NCBI GenBank assembly: GCA_023241745.1
Contig: JALQCY010000007.1
Span: 114,202-178,201 of the forward strand
Reading direction: 5' to 3'
DNA length: 64,000 nt
From: Isoptericola peretonis
GTDB taxonomy: Bacteria; Actinomycetota; Actinomycetes; Actinomycetales; Cellulomonadaceae
Below are positions 1 through 9,132 of this stretch, piece after piece. The position numbers and the translations under genes were made by a program. Below the pieces are notes generated by a model. It did no database searches, was not told where the DNA came from, and was given only the letters and a program-made list of their open reading frames with translations. Every line of letters starts with the position of its first letter. The first letter of the stretch is position 1.

Positions 1-425
1 GGCGGGTACCAGTTGTTGACGAACGGCACCCCGATGGCGAACGTCGTGCCGCCCAGGCCGAGCAGGAAGCCGCCGATCAGCAGCCACACCAGGCTGTTCG
101 CGACGAACCCGATGAACAGCACCGGGACGATCGTCAGCGCGGCGCACAGCGGGAACATCACCTTGGCGCCGAACCGGTCGGTGAGGGCTCCGATCGGGAT
201 GCGCCCCAGCGACCCGACGATCACCGGCACCGCCACCAGCACGGACACCTCGAAGTCGGACAGGCCGTAGAGCTGGCCGTAGCTGTTGCCCAGCGGGCCG
301 AGCAGCGCCCAGGCCCAGAAGCAGATCGCGAAGCCGATCGTCGCGAGGGCGAGCTGGGTCGTGTTGCCCTGCACGGCCGGGGCGGCCGGCGCGTCGGCCG
401 GTCCGGGGGTCGCTGCCGAGGTCAT
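1..425 (-). CDS. narK: NarK-type nitrate/nitrite MFS transporter (N-terminal part, cut by window edge)
   Basis: Major facilitator that would move nitrate and/or nitrite across the cytoplasmic membrane. About 141 N-terminal residues are present, read from an ATG at 425; the rest lies before position 1. After a soluble Ala/Pro-rich leader come hydrophobic helices, then the MFS loop between helices 2 and 3 (GALTDRFGAK), then a Gly-rich helix ending FVNNWYPP, as in NarK proteins. It follows narI on the same strand with a 67-nt gap, so it is probably the last gene of the narGHJI unit. Family assignment is firm; transport direction cannot be told from this fragment. Confidence 0.85.
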   Translation of the reverse strand, partial: MTSAATPGPADAPAAPAVQGNTTQLALATIGFAICFWAWALLGPLGNSYGQLYGLSDFEVSVLVAVPVIVGSLGRIPIGALTDRFGAKVMFPLCAALTIVPVLFIGFVANSLVWLLIGGFLLGLGGTTFAIGVPFVNNWYP

Positions 426-492
426 GTCTCCTCCTTGGAGGCCGGACGGCGTGGGTCGGGTCGGGGGCGGACGGGTCGTGCCGGTGCCGGTG

Positions 493-1254
493 TCAGCGCG
501 GCGGTGTCGACGTCGGGTCCCAGCCGGGCCGGGGCGCCCGTGACGTCACGGACGCCTCGCGGGACCGGTAGACGACGTAGGGCCGGAACGGGTACTGCAC
601 GGGCGCGGAGAACGCGTGCACCAGCCGGGTGAACGGCCAGAGCGCGAACAGCAGCATCGCCACGGTGATGTGCACCTGGAACGCGGCGGGCACCCCGGCC
701 ATGAGCGCCGGCTCCGGCTGCAGGTACCACAGCGACCGGAACCACGGCGAGATGGTCTCCCGGTAGTCGTACCCGTGCCCCGACGCGATCACCTGGGTCT
801 GCACCGTCGCCCACGCGCCGGACAGCAGCGACCCGGCGAGGAACACGTACATGAGCTTGTCGGTCTTGGTGGTGGCGAGGAACACCGGCCCGGTGGCGCG
901 GCGGCGGTAGATGAGGATGAGCAGCCCGGCGACGGCGACGAGCGCGGCGATCGAGCCCATCCACGTCGCGACGAAGTGGTACTGCGGTTCCGAGATCCCG
1001 ACCGCCTCGGTCCACGACTTCGGGATCACCAGGCCCAGGAAGTGCCCGAGCACGACGAACAGCAGCCCGAAGTGGAACATGGGGGAGCCCCAGCGCAGCA
1101 GGCGCTTCTCGTAGAGCTCGCTGGAGCGGGTGGTCCAGCCGAACTTGTCGTACCGGTAGCGCCAGATCGACCCCACCACGAGGACGGCGAAGGTCACGTA
1201 CGGCACGACCACCCACAGCACGATCTGGTCCGCGGTCGCGTTCGTCAGGCCCAC
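493..1254 (-). CDS. narI: Respiratory nitrate reductase gamma subunit (cytochrome b)
   Basis: Membrane di-heme cytochrome b that takes electrons from menaquinol and passes them to NarH. The 253-residue product starts at a GTG (1254) that overlaps the end of narJ by 10 nt. It opens with a hydrophobic helix followed by IWRYRYDKFGW, typical of NarI N-termini. Further helices carry histidines (FHFGLLFVVLGHFLGL and FQVHITVAMLLFALWPFTRLVHAFS) that match the expected heme ligands. The family normally has five helices and about 225-250 residues, so this looks full length. It is the fourth gene of the coupled narGHJI operon. Confidence 0.95.
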   Translation of the reverse strand: MGLTNATADQIVLWVVVPYVTFAVLVVGSIWRYRYDKFGWTTRSSELYEKRLLRWGSPMFHFGLLFVVLGHFLGLVIPKSWTEAVGISEPQYHFVATWMGSIAALVAVAGLLILIYRRRATGPVFLATTKTDKLMYVFLAGSLLSGAWATVQTQVIASGHGYDYRETISPWFRSLWYLQPEPALMAGVPAAFQVHITVAMLLFALWPFTRLVHAFSAPVQYPFRPYVVYRSREASVTSRAPRPGWDPTSTPPR

Positions 1255-1949
1255 GGCAGGTCCTTCCCCTCGTCCCCGTATCCGGTCAGCCCCACCAGCT
1301 CCGCCGGCGGACCGGCGGCCACCAGGTCGGCGATGCGCTCGGCGGTGGCGGCGTCGACGGGCGGGAGCGTGAGGCACACGGCCTCGACGGCCGCCGTCCA
1401 GGGCGAGCGCTGCGCGGCGAGGGCCGAGCGCAGCACCTCGATCCCGTCGCGGTGGGCCGACAGCAGGGCGCCCGCGATCCGCGCGCCGTCGGGCCCGCCG
1501 CGTGCGGACAGCTCCAGCACGGTGGGCAGGTAGTCGGGCAGCTCGTCCTGCGTGGTCTCGAAGCCGGCGGCGCGGTAGGCCTCGACGAAGCGCACCAGCG
1601 CGGCTCCCCGCCTGCGCGTGTCCCCGGCCGCGTAGTACGACAGGTACATCGCGCACCGGCGCCTGAGGTCGAACGTGGCGACGTACTCGGCCTGGAGGGC
1701 GGACGGGTCGCCGTCGAGCAGGGTGGTGGCGAGCCCGGCCAGCCGGTCGCGCACCGGGGCGGGCAGGCCGGCGACGGCGTCGCGCACGGTGACCGCGGCC
1801 GTGAGCGTCGCGTCGTCGGGGTAGGCGAGCAGCACGGACGCGGACATGTGCGCGACGGCGCGCCCCCGGTCGTCGAGGGGCACGGGGGCGAGCGGGTCGA
1901 GCTGCTTGGCGCGGACGCCGGGCCGCGGCAGGAAGGCGAGACGGCTCAT
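1245..1949 (-). CDS. narJ: Nitrate reductase molybdenum cofactor assembly chaperone NarJ
   Basis: Cytoplasmic chaperone of the NarJ/TorD family that binds apo-NarG and allows molybdenum cofactor insertion and docking on NarI; it is not part of the final enzyme. The 234-residue helical product has the conserved segment FDLRRRCAMYLSYYAAGDTRRRG-like block in the middle and the DELPDYLPTVLEL segment after it, both characteristic of NarJ. The ATG at 1949 overlaps the narH stop by 4 nt (ATGA), indicating coupled translation. The N-terminus is about 30 residues longer than many homologues, so an internal start at the AHMSAS methionine is possible but less likely given the coupling. Confidence 0.93.
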   Translation of the reverse strand: MSRLAFLPRPGVRAKQLDPLAPVPLDDRGRAVAHMSASVLLAYPDDATLTAAVTVRDAVAGLPAPVRDRLAGLATTLLDGDPSALQAEYVATFDLRRRCAMYLSYYAAGDTRRRGAALVRFVEAYRAAGFETTQDELPDYLPTVLELSARGGPDGARIAGALLSAHRDGIEVLRSALAAQRSPWTAAVEAVCLTLPPVDAATAERIADLVAAGPPAELVGLTGYGDEGKDLPWA

Positions 1950-3682
1950 CGCGCGCTCCCCTCGAAGCCGCCGGGCTCCTCGTTCGTCGCGTCCTGGCGC
2001 CCGCCGGGCAGGGTGCCCGGGCCGCCCGCGTCCTGCCCGCCGCCGTCGTCGGGCGGGAAGAGGCCCGACGGGCGGCCGCGGCCGTCCCAGTTCAGGAGGT
2101 TGACGCGGCTGGGCGACGACGGCGTGTGCGGGGAGTCGGCCGTCTGCCGTGCGGCGAGGGCGTGGAAGTTCTCCACCGCCACGGGGGTGGGCTGGCCCGA
2201 CGACGTGCCGAACGGGCCGCTGCCACCCATGCCCGGCCCTCCCTCGAAGTCCAGCGAGCAGGCCATCTCCTCCAGCTCGCGCGCCACCTCGGTGTGCGCG
2301 GTGGGGATGACGTACCGCTCCTCGTACTTGGCGATGGCCAGCAGCCGGTACATCTCCTGGACCTGGTCACCGGTCATGCCGACGGCGGCGGCGTGCTCCT
2401 CGGGGAACTCGCGCCCGAGGTTCACCTCGCGCATGCCCGACCGCATCGCCGCGAGCCGGCGCAGCACCCGCTCCACCGGCCCGGTGTCCCCGGCGGTGAA
2501 CAGGCCGGCCAGGTACTCCAGCGGGATGCGCAGCTGCGAGATCGCGGCGAACAGGGTGCGCCCGTCCTCGCCGTCGTTCCCGGAGCTGGCCACGACGTCG
2601 ACCACGGGCGACAGCGGCGGGATGTACCAGACCATCGGCAGCGTGCGGTACTCCGGGTGCAGGGGGAGCGCGACCTCGTAGTCGTGGATGAGCTTCCAGA
2701 TCGGGGAGCGCTGCGCGGCCGTGATCCAGTCGTCGGGGATGCCCTCGCGGCGGGCGGCGGCGACCACCTCGGGGTCGTTCGGGTCCAGGAAGACGGCGCG
2801 CTGCGCGGCGAGCAGGTCCTCCTCGGCCTCGGTCGCGGCGGCCGCGCCGACCTTGTCGGCGTCGTACAGCACCAGGCCGAGGTAGCGCAGCCGGCCGACG
2901 CAGGTCTCGGAGCACACGGTGGGCAGGCCTACCTCGATGCGCGGGTAGCACAGCGTGCACTTCTCGGCCTTGCCGGTCTTGTGGTTGAAGTAGACCTTCT
3001 TGTACGGGCAGCCGGTGACGCACATGCGCCAGCCGCGGCACTGGTCCTGGTCCACGAGCACGATGCCGTCCTCGACCCGCTTGTACATCGCGCCCGACGG
3101 GCAGGAGGCGACGCACGACGGGTTGAGGCAGTGCTCGCAGATGCGTGGCAGGTAGAACATGAACGTCTGCTCGAGCTCCTCGGCCACGTGCTCGCTCATG
3201 TGCTTGAGGATCGGGTCGTCCTGCATCGTCGCCGTCGACCCGCCGAGGTCGTCGTCCCAGTTGGCCGACCACTGGATCGACATGTCGTCGCCCGTGAGCA
3301 GCGACTTCGGCTTCGCGACCGGGGTGTGCTCGCCCGCCGGGGCGCTGAGCAGCATGTCGTACTCGTACGTCCATGGCTCGTAGTAGTCGTGGATGGACGG
3401 CAGCTTGGGGTTGGCGAAGATCGAGGCCAGCTTCTTGGCCCGCCCGCCCGCCCGGAGCTTGAGCTTGCCCCGCTTGGTGCGCACCCAGCCGCCCTGCCAG
3501 GTGTCCTGGTCCTCGTAGGTGCGCGGGTAGCCCAGCCCGGGCCGGGTCTCGACGTTGTTGAACCACACGTACTCGGTGCCTGTCCGGTTCGTCCACGCCT
3601 GCTTGCACGTCACCGAGCAGGTGTGGCAGCCGATGCACTTGTCGAGGTTCATCACCATCGACATCTGCGCCATGACCTTCAC
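1946..3682 (-). CDS. narH: Respiratory nitrate reductase beta subunit (iron-sulfur)
   Basis: Electron-transfer subunit carrying three [4Fe-4S] and one [3Fe-4S] cluster between NarI hemes and NarG. The 578-residue product begins VKVMAQMSMVMNLDKCIGCHTC, as in actinobacterial NarH, so the GTG at 3682 is preferred over the ATG at 3673; the GTG also overlaps the narG stop by 4 nt. Cluster motifs are CIGCHTCSVTC near the N-terminus, CEHCLNPSCVASCP in the middle, and CRGWRMCVTGCP, where Trp replaces one Cys, the hallmark of the 3Fe cluster, followed by CTLC. The C-terminal tail is a Gly/Pro-rich extension of about 60 residues without a recognised domain. Confidence 0.97.
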   Translation of the reverse strand: MKVMAQMSMVMNLDKCIGCHTCSVTCKQAWTNRTGTEYVWFNNVETRPGLGYPRTYEDQDTWQGGWVRTKRGKLKLRAGGRAKKLASIFANPKLPSIHDYYEPWTYEYDMLLSAPAGEHTPVAKPKSLLTGDDMSIQWSANWDDDLGGSTATMQDDPILKHMSEHVAEELEQTFMFYLPRICEHCLNPSCVASCPSGAMYKRVEDGIVLVDQDQCRGWRMCVTGCPYKKVYFNHKTGKAEKCTLCYPRIEVGLPTVCSETCVGRLRYLGLVLYDADKVGAAAATEAEEDLLAAQRAVFLDPNDPEVVAAARREGIPDDWITAAQRSPIWKLIHDYEVALPLHPEYRTLPMVWYIPPLSPVVDVVASSGNDGEDGRTLFAAISQLRIPLEYLAGLFTAGDTGPVERVLRRLAAMRSGMREVNLGREFPEEHAAAVGMTGDQVQEMYRLLAIAKYEERYVIPTAHTEVARELEEMACSLDFEGGPGMGGSGPFGTSSGQPTPVAVENFHALAARQTADSPHTPSSPSRVNLLNWDGRGRPSGLFPPDDGGGQDAGGPGTLPGGRQDATNEEPGGFEGSAR

Positions 3683-6600
3683 TGGTAACGCACCTCCTGG
3701 CTGCGGCGTCGGATGACGGTGACCTCGTCGCGCTGGTTGCCCGTGGGGCCGAGGTAGTTGAACGCGTAGGTGAGCTGGCCGTACCCGCCCGCCAGGTGCG
3801 TGGGCTTGAGCAGGATGCGGGTCAGGGAGTTGTGGATGCCGCCCCGGCGTCCGGAGGTCTCCGCGAGGGGCACGTCCACGGTGCGGTCGGTGGCGTGGTG
3901 CATGTACACCGTGCCCTCGGGCATGCGGTGGCTGACGACGGCCCGCGCGACGACGACGCCGTTGCGGTTCACCGCCTCGATCCACTCGTTGTCCGCGACG
4001 CCGATCTTCGCGGCGTCGGCCGGGCTCATCCAGATGTTCGGGCCGCCGCGGGACAGCGACAGCATGAACAGGTTGTCCTGGTACTCCGAGTGGATGGACC
4101 ACTTGGAGTGGGGCGTCAGGTAGCGCACGGCCACGGCCGCGTGCCCGGTGCCGCTCCCGTCGGGTCCCCCGTCGTCGAAGGCGCCGGGCACCGGGGAGTC
4201 GCCGAACAGGTGGTGCAGGTCCAGCGGCGGCCGGTACACCGGGAGCTGCTCGCCCAGCTCGATCATCCAGTCGTGGTCGAGGTAGAAGTGCTGGCGTCCG
4301 GTGAGCGTGTGCCACGGCTTGAGGCGCTCCACGTTGACCGCGAACGCCGTGTACCGGCGCCCGCCGTGCTCCGAGCCGGACCACTCCGGGGAGGTGATCA
4401 CCGTCGTCGGGCGCGACTGCACGTCCGGGAAGGTGACGCGCTTGGCCTGGTCGTCGCGTGCCAGGTCGGCGAGCGGCCGTCCCGTGCGCTTCTCCAGGTG
4501 CTCGAACCCCTGCACCGCGAGCCGGCCGTTGGTGGTGCCCGACAGGGCGAGGATCGTCTCGCAGGCGTGCGTGTCGCGGTCCAGGCGCGGCCGCCCGGCC
4601 GCCGGGCCCGAGGTGACGAGCCCGTTGACCTGGCCGAGCTTGCGCACCTCCTCGTCCGGCATGAACGCGACGCCCTTGGTGGCCATCCCCTTGGAGTCCG
4701 TCAGCGGCCCGAGCGCGGCCATGCGCGCCGCGAACGCCGGGTAGTCGCGCTGCACCACCTGCAGCCGCGGCATCGTCACGCCAGGGACGAGCTCGCGCTC
4801 GGTGACCGGGGCGCCGGAGTCGGTGAGCGTGCCGTGCGGTACGGCGAGCTCGTCGGGGGAGTCGTGCAGCAGCGGGGTGGCGACCAGGTCCTCGCGCACG
4901 CCCAGGTGCTCCTGCGACATCTCGGAGACCAGGCCGGCCAGGGTGTGGAACGTGTCGAAGTCCGTCCTGGTCTGCCAGGGCGGGCTGATCGCCGGGTTGA
5001 ACGAGTGCACGAACGGGTGCATGTCCGTGCTCGACAGGTCGTGCTTCTCGTACCAGGTCGCCGCCGGCAGCACGACGTCGGAGAACAGCGTGGTGCTCGT
5101 CATGCGGAAGTCCATCGTGACGAGCAGGTCGAGCTTGCCGCGCGGCGCCTCGTCGTGCCACGTCATCGACGCCGGACGGCGGCCGGCCGGGGCCTCGTCG
5201 GCGAGCACCGACGCGTCCGTGCCGAGCAGGTGCTTGAGGAAGTACTCGTTGCCCTTGCCCGAGGAGCCGAGGATGTTGGCCCGCCAGATCGTCAGGACGC
5301 GCGGGAAGTTGGCCGGGTCGTCCGGGTCCTCGCACGCGAACCTGAGCCTCCCCGCCTTGAGCTCGTCGACGACGTGCCGCTCGGGCTCCTTGCCCGCCGC
5401 CCTGGCCTCGTCCACCAGGTCCAGGGGGTTGCGGTCGAACGTCGGGTAGCTCGGCATCCAGCCGCGCTGGGCGGACTCCACGAGGGCGTCCGCCGTCGTG
5501 CGCCCCGCGAGCCGCCCGGGCGCGAGGGGCGAGGCGAGCGCGTCGGCCGGCATCCCGTCGTACCGCCACTGGTCGGTGGCCAGGTAGAACCAGCCCGTGC
5601 CGATCATCTGCCGCGGCGGGCGCACCCAGTCCAGGCCGCCCGCGTACTGGGCCCACCCGGTGATCGGCCGGCACTTCTCCTGCCCCACGTAGTGCGCCCA
5701 GCCGCCGCCGTTGACGCCCTGGCAGCCCGTGATCGTGGTGAGCGTGAGGAACGCCCGGTAGATCGTGTCCGAGTGGAACCAGTGGTTCGCGCCCGCGCCC
5801 ATGATGATCATCGACCGGCCGCCGGAGTCCTCGGCGTTCTGCGCGAACTCGCGGCCGATCTGCGCGGCGTCCGCGGCGCGCACGCCGGTGATCTCCTCCT
5901 GCCAGGCGGGGGTGCCCGGGGCCGTCGCGTCGTCGTAGCCCGCGGGCCAGTCGCCCGGCAGCCCGAGGCCGGCACGCTCGACGCCGTACTGCGCCAGCAG
6001 CAGGTCGAAGACCGTGGTGACCAGGTGCCCGCCCACCCGCCGGGTCGGCACGCCCCGCGTCAGGACGCCCTTGCCGCCCAGGTGCGCGGCGTCGTCGTCC
6101 GCGCCGTCGGGAAGGACGTCGAACCGGGGCAGCAGGACGGCGACGGGCTCGTTCTGCCGGCCCGCGTCCGCCACCGACAGCACCGGGTCGACGTCGCCCA
6201 GGTCGAGGTTCCACTTCCCCTCGCCGGCCTCGCCGTACCGGTCGGCCAGGGTGCCGTTCGGGGCGACGACGGAGCCGTCGGCGTCCAGCACCAGCGTGCG
6301 GAAGTGCGGGTTCGCCGAGGCCGACGCACCGGGCAGGACGTCGTCGTCCACGTCCGCCGCCGTGAGGAACTTGCCCGGCACGTAGGCGCCGTCACGTTCG
6401 TCGAGGCGCACCAGGAACGGCGCGTCCGCGTACCTCTTGAGGTAGTCGACGAAGGGCGCGGTGCGCTTCTCGACCAGGAACTCACGCAGGATCACGTGCC
6501 CCATCGCCATGGCCAGGGCGCCGTCCGTGCCCGGCTGCGGGGCGAGCCACTGGTCGGCGAACTTCGTGTTGTCCGCGTAGTCGGGGGACACCGAGACCAC

Positions 6601-7488
6601 CTTGGTGCCGCGGTAGCGGGCCTCCGCCATGAAGTGCGCGTCCGGCGTCCTGGTCACGGGGATGTTCGAGCCCCACATGATGAGGTAGGACGAGTTCCAC
6701 CAGTCCGCCGACTCCGGCACGTCCGTCTGGTCGCCGAACACCTGCGGGCTCGCGACCGGCAGGTCGGCGTACCAGTCGTAGAACGACAGCATCGTTCCGC
6801 CGAGCATCTGCACGAACCGCGCCCCGACGCCGTGCGACACCATCGACATCGCCGGGATGGGGGAGAAGCCCGCGACCCGGTCCGGACCGTGCTCCTTGAT
6901 GGTGTGCACGTGCGCCGCCGCGACGATCTCCGCCGCCTCGTCCCACGTCGCGCGCACCAGTCCGCCCTTGCCGCGCGCAGACTTGTACGCCCGGGCGGTC
7001 TCCGGGTCGGACGTCAGCCGCTGCCACGCCAGCACGGGGTCGCCGCCCACCTCGGCCTTCGCCTGGCGGTAGGCCGCCAGCAGCACGCCCCGGACGTACG
7101 GGTAGCGCACCCGCGTGGGCGAGTACGTGTACCAGGAGAACGCGGCCCCGCGGGGACAGCCCCGCGGCTCGTACTCCGGCGAGTCCGGCCCCACCGACGG
7201 GTAGTCGGTCTGCTGCGTCTCCCACGTGATGATGCCGTCCTTGACGTACACCTTCCAGGAGCAGGAGCCCGTGCAGTTCACGCCGTGGGTGGAGCGCACC
7301 ACCTTGTCGTGCGACCAACGGTCCCGGTAGAAGACGTCTCCCTCGCGCCCGCCCTTGAGGAACAGCTGCCGCAGGTCCTCCGACACCTCCCCGGGTCGCA
7401 GGTGCTTGCCGAGCCGCAGCAGGGCGTCGGCTGCCCCGGTCGGCGGCGCCGCCCCGAGGTCGCGAACGGGCGGGCGGGTGGTCGACAT
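3679..7488 (-). CDS. narG: Respiratory nitrate reductase alpha subunit (Mo-bisMGD catalytic)
   Basis: Catalytic subunit reducing nitrate to nitrite at a molybdenum bis-MGD centre on the cytoplasmic side of the membrane. Length (1269 residues) is normal. The FS0 [4Fe-4S] site is visible as H68, C72, C76 and C111. The segment YDWYADLPVASPQ holds the aspartate expected to bind molybdenum, and the following VPESADWWNSSY block is highly conserved. There is no Tat-type twin-arginine leader of the archaeal type, so a cytoplasmic site is expected. The ATG at 7488 has an AGGAGT ribosome site. First gene of narGHJI, divergent from the transporter at 7768. Confidence 0.97.
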   Translation of the reverse strand: MSTTRPPVRDLGAAPPTGAADALLRLGKHLRPGEVSEDLRQLFLKGGREGDVFYRDRWSHDKVVRSTHGVNCTGSCSWKVYVKDGIITWETQQTDYPSVGPDSPEYEPRGCPRGAAFSWYTYSPTRVRYPYVRGVLLAAYRQAKAEVGGDPVLAWQRLTSDPETARAYKSARGKGGLVRATWDEAAEIVAAAHVHTIKEHGPDRVAGFSPIPAMSMVSHGVGARFVQMLGGTMLSFYDWYADLPVASPQVFGDQTDVPESADWWNSSYLIMWGSNIPVTRTPDAHFMAEARYRGTKVVSVSPDYADNTKFADQWLAPQPGTDGALAMAMGHVILREFLVEKRTAPFVDYLKRYADAPFLVRLDERDGAYVPGKFLTAADVDDDVLPGASASANPHFRTLVLDADGSVVAPNGTLADRYGEAGEGKWNLDLGDVDPVLSVADAGRQNEPVAVLLPRFDVLPDGADDDAAHLGGKGVLTRGVPTRRVGGHLVTTVFDLLLAQYGVERAGLGLPGDWPAGYDDATAPGTPAWQEEITGVRAADAAQIGREFAQNAEDSGGRSMIIMGAGANHWFHSDTIYRAFLTLTTITGCQGVNGGGWAHYVGQEKCRPITGWAQYAGGLDWVRPPRQMIGTGWFYLATDQWRYDGMPADALASPLAPGRLAGRTTADALVESAQRGWMPSYPTFDRNPLDLVDEARAAGKEPERHVVDELKAGRLRFACEDPDDPANFPRVLTIWRANILGSSGKGNEYFLKHLLGTDASVLADEAPAGRRPASMTWHDEAPRGKLDLLVTMDFRMTSTTLFSDVVLPAATWYEKHDLSSTDMHPFVHSFNPAISPPWQTRTDFDTFHTLAGLVSEMSQEHLGVREDLVATPLLHDSPDELAVPHGTLTDSGAPVTERELVPGVTMPRLQVVQRDYPAFAARMAALGPLTDSKGMATKGVAFMPDEEVRKLGQVNGLVTSGPAAGRPRLDRDTHACETILALSGTTNGRLAVQGFEHLEKRTGRPLADLARDDQAKRVTFPDVQSRPTTVITSPEWSGSEHGGRRYTAFAVNVERLKPWHTLTGRQHFYLDHDWMIELGEQLPVYRPPLDLHHLFGDSPVPGAFDDGGPDGSGTGHAAVAVRYLTPHSKWSIHSEYQDNLFMLSLSRGGPNIWMSPADAAKIGVADNEWIEAVNRNGVVVARAVVSHRMPEGTVYMHHATDRTVDVPLAETSGRRGGIHNSLTRILLKPTHLAGGYGQLTYAFNYLGPTGNQRDEVTVIRRRSQEVRYQ

Positions 7489-7767
7489 GCGCACTCCTGG
7501 AGCTGGGGGAACCGAAGAGTCACTGCTTCGCATCATGGGCCCGGGCCTGCGGCGGTGCATGTCGAGGCGCACCTCACAGCGCGTCCGGGGCCCTTGTGCG
7601 TTCGTGCTCACGCGCTTTTCACGCCCTGACGCCCGGCAGCGAAACACCGGCTCCCTAGCGTCGGTCGCACGGCCCGACGTCGAGCCGCTCGGCACGAACC
7701 GCCTCCCGCACCCGCGGGGACGGCCCGCCGCCCGACGTCGTCGGGCCCGCGCACAGGAGGACACGCG
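7489..7767. promoter_or_regulatory. Divergent control region between narG and the nitrate transporter gene
   Basis: 279 nt without a gene. On the plus strand a -10-like TAGCGT lies at 7656-7661, in a context (GGCTCCCTAGCGTCGGTC) that closely resembles the nirB promoter (GGCTTCCTACCGTCGGTC at 14371-14388). A 10-bp sequence CCCGACGTCG is repeated at 7673 and 7731, the second copy inside a 7-bp hairpin (7730-7746) just before the ribosome site AGGAGG at 7755. No convincing FNR-type or GlnR-type box was found by eye. The minus-strand promoter for narG was not located. Confidence 0.5.
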
Positions 7768-9132
7768 ATGGTTGCTCCGACCACGGCTGCTCCGGCCTCG
7801 GACGCCGCACCCCTGGCCCCCGCCCCCGGCGCGCACGCCCGCCGCGGCCGCTGGATCGACGACTGGCGCCCCGAGGACCCGGCCTTCTGGGCCGGCGGGG
7901 GCAGGCGCGTCGCCCGGCGCAACCTCGTGCTCTCGGTGTTCGCCGAGTTCCTCGGGTTCTGCGTCTGGGCGCTGTGGTCGATCGTCGTGCCGCAGCTGCC
8001 GGCCGCCGGCTTCTCCCTCACGACCGACCAGATGTTCTGGCTCATCGCCGTCCCGTCGCTGGTCGGCGCCACGCTGCGCATCCCGTACACGCTCGCGGTG
8101 CCGGTGTTCGGGGGACGCACGTGGACCGTCGTGTCCGCGTCGCTGCTGCTGGTGCCCACCCTGGCGCTGGCGTTCGTCGTGCAGCGGCCCGAGACGTCGT
8201 TCGGCGTCATGCTCGTCGTCGCGGCGCTCGCGGGCTTCGGCGGCGGCAACTTCGCCTCGTCGATGGCGAACATCTCCTTCTTCTTCCCGGAGAAGGAGAA
8301 GGGCGCGGCGCTGGGCTGGAACGCCGCGGGCGGCAACCTGGGCACCGCCGTCGTGCAGCTCGTCGTGCCGCTGGTGATCGTGTCCGGCGCGGGCATCGCG
8401 CTCGAGCGCGCGAGCCTCGTCTTCGTGCCGTTCATCGTGCTGGCGGCGTTCCTCGCCTGGCGGTTCATGGACAACCTGTCGGCGGCGAAGGCCGACCCGC
8501 GGTCGTTCGTGGTGGCAGTCCGCGAGCCGCACACGTGGGTCATCTCCTTCCTGTACATCGGCACCTTCGGGTCGTTCATCGGGTTCTCCGGGGCGTTCCC
8601 CACCCTCCTGGCCGGCCAGTTCCCCGAGGTGAGCCTGTCGCTGGCGTTCCTCGGCGCGCTGGTGGGATCGGTCGCCCGGCCCCTGGGCGGCATCCTGGCC
8701 GACCGCGTGGGCGGCGCGATGGTCACGGTCTGCTGCTACGCCGTGATGATCGTCGGGGCCGTCGGCGCGATCTCCGCGCTCGGGAGCCACCGGTTCGGCC
8801 TCTTCTTCGCGTCCTTCCTCGTGCTCTTCGTCGCGACCGGTGTCGGCAACGGGTCGGTGTACCGGATGATCCCGGCCGCGTTCCGCGTGGCCGGCGTCGG
8901 GCGGGACGCGGCGGCCACGGCCCGTGCCGCCGCGGGCTGCATCGGCGTCGCGGGGGCCGTCGGGGCGTTCGGCGGGTTCCTCATCCCGCGCGGCTTCGCG
9001 ATGTCGACGTCGATGACGGGGTCCCTCGTGGCGGCCCTGTGGGTGTTCGTCGGCGCGTACGCCGTGATGGCGGTCGTCACCTGGGCGGTGTACGCGCGCC
9101 GCGGCACCGCGATGCGGGCGGCCCGGGTATGA
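7768..9132 (+). CDS. narK: Nitrate transporter, NarK/NasA-type MFS
   Basis: Twelve-helix major facilitator of 454 residues for nitrate uptake or nitrate/nitrite exchange. Both nitrate-signature glycine motifs are present: GNFASSMANISFFFP with EKEKGAALGWNAAGGNLG in the fifth helix region, and GNGSVYRMIP in the eleventh. An N-terminal cytoplasmic tail of about 45 residues precedes helix 1. The ATG has an AGGAGG ribosome site 8 nt upstream. Its stop overlaps the nasA start by 4 nt, so it is probably the uptake system of the assimilatory unit, whereas the partial gene at 1-425 goes with narGHJI. Assimilatory versus respiratory role is inference. Confidence 0.93.
   Translation: MVAPTTAAPASDAAPLAPAPGAHARRGRWIDDWRPEDPAFWAGGGRRVARRNLVLSVFAEFLGFCVWALWSIVVPQLPAAGFSLTTDQMFWLIAVPSLVGATLRIPYTLAVPVFGGRTWTVVSASLLLVPTLALAFVVQRPETSFGVMLVVAALAGFGGGNFASSMANISFFFPEKEKGAALGWNAAGGNLGTAVVQLVVPLVIVSGAGIALERASLVFVPFIVLAAFLAWRFMDNLSAAKADPRSFVVAVREPHTWVISFLYIGTFGSFIGFSGAFPTLLAGQFPEVSLSLAFLGALVGSVARPLGGILADRVGGAMVTVCCYAVMIVGAVGAISALGSHRFGLFFASFLVLFVATGVGNGSVYRMIPAAFRVAGVGRDAAATARAAAGCIGVAGAVGAFGGFLIPRGFAMSTSMTGSLVAALWVFVGAYAVMAVVTWAVYARRGTAMRAARV

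Noticed and set aside
3796-7629. A 1277-codon open frame on the plus strand opposite narG
   Set aside because: It is the antisense shadow of narG, caused by high GC at third positions; its translation is Arg/Val/Gly/His-rich with no recognisable domain, while narG has all family motifs. Similar long shadows lie opposite nasA, nirB, the GH65 gene and ligA.
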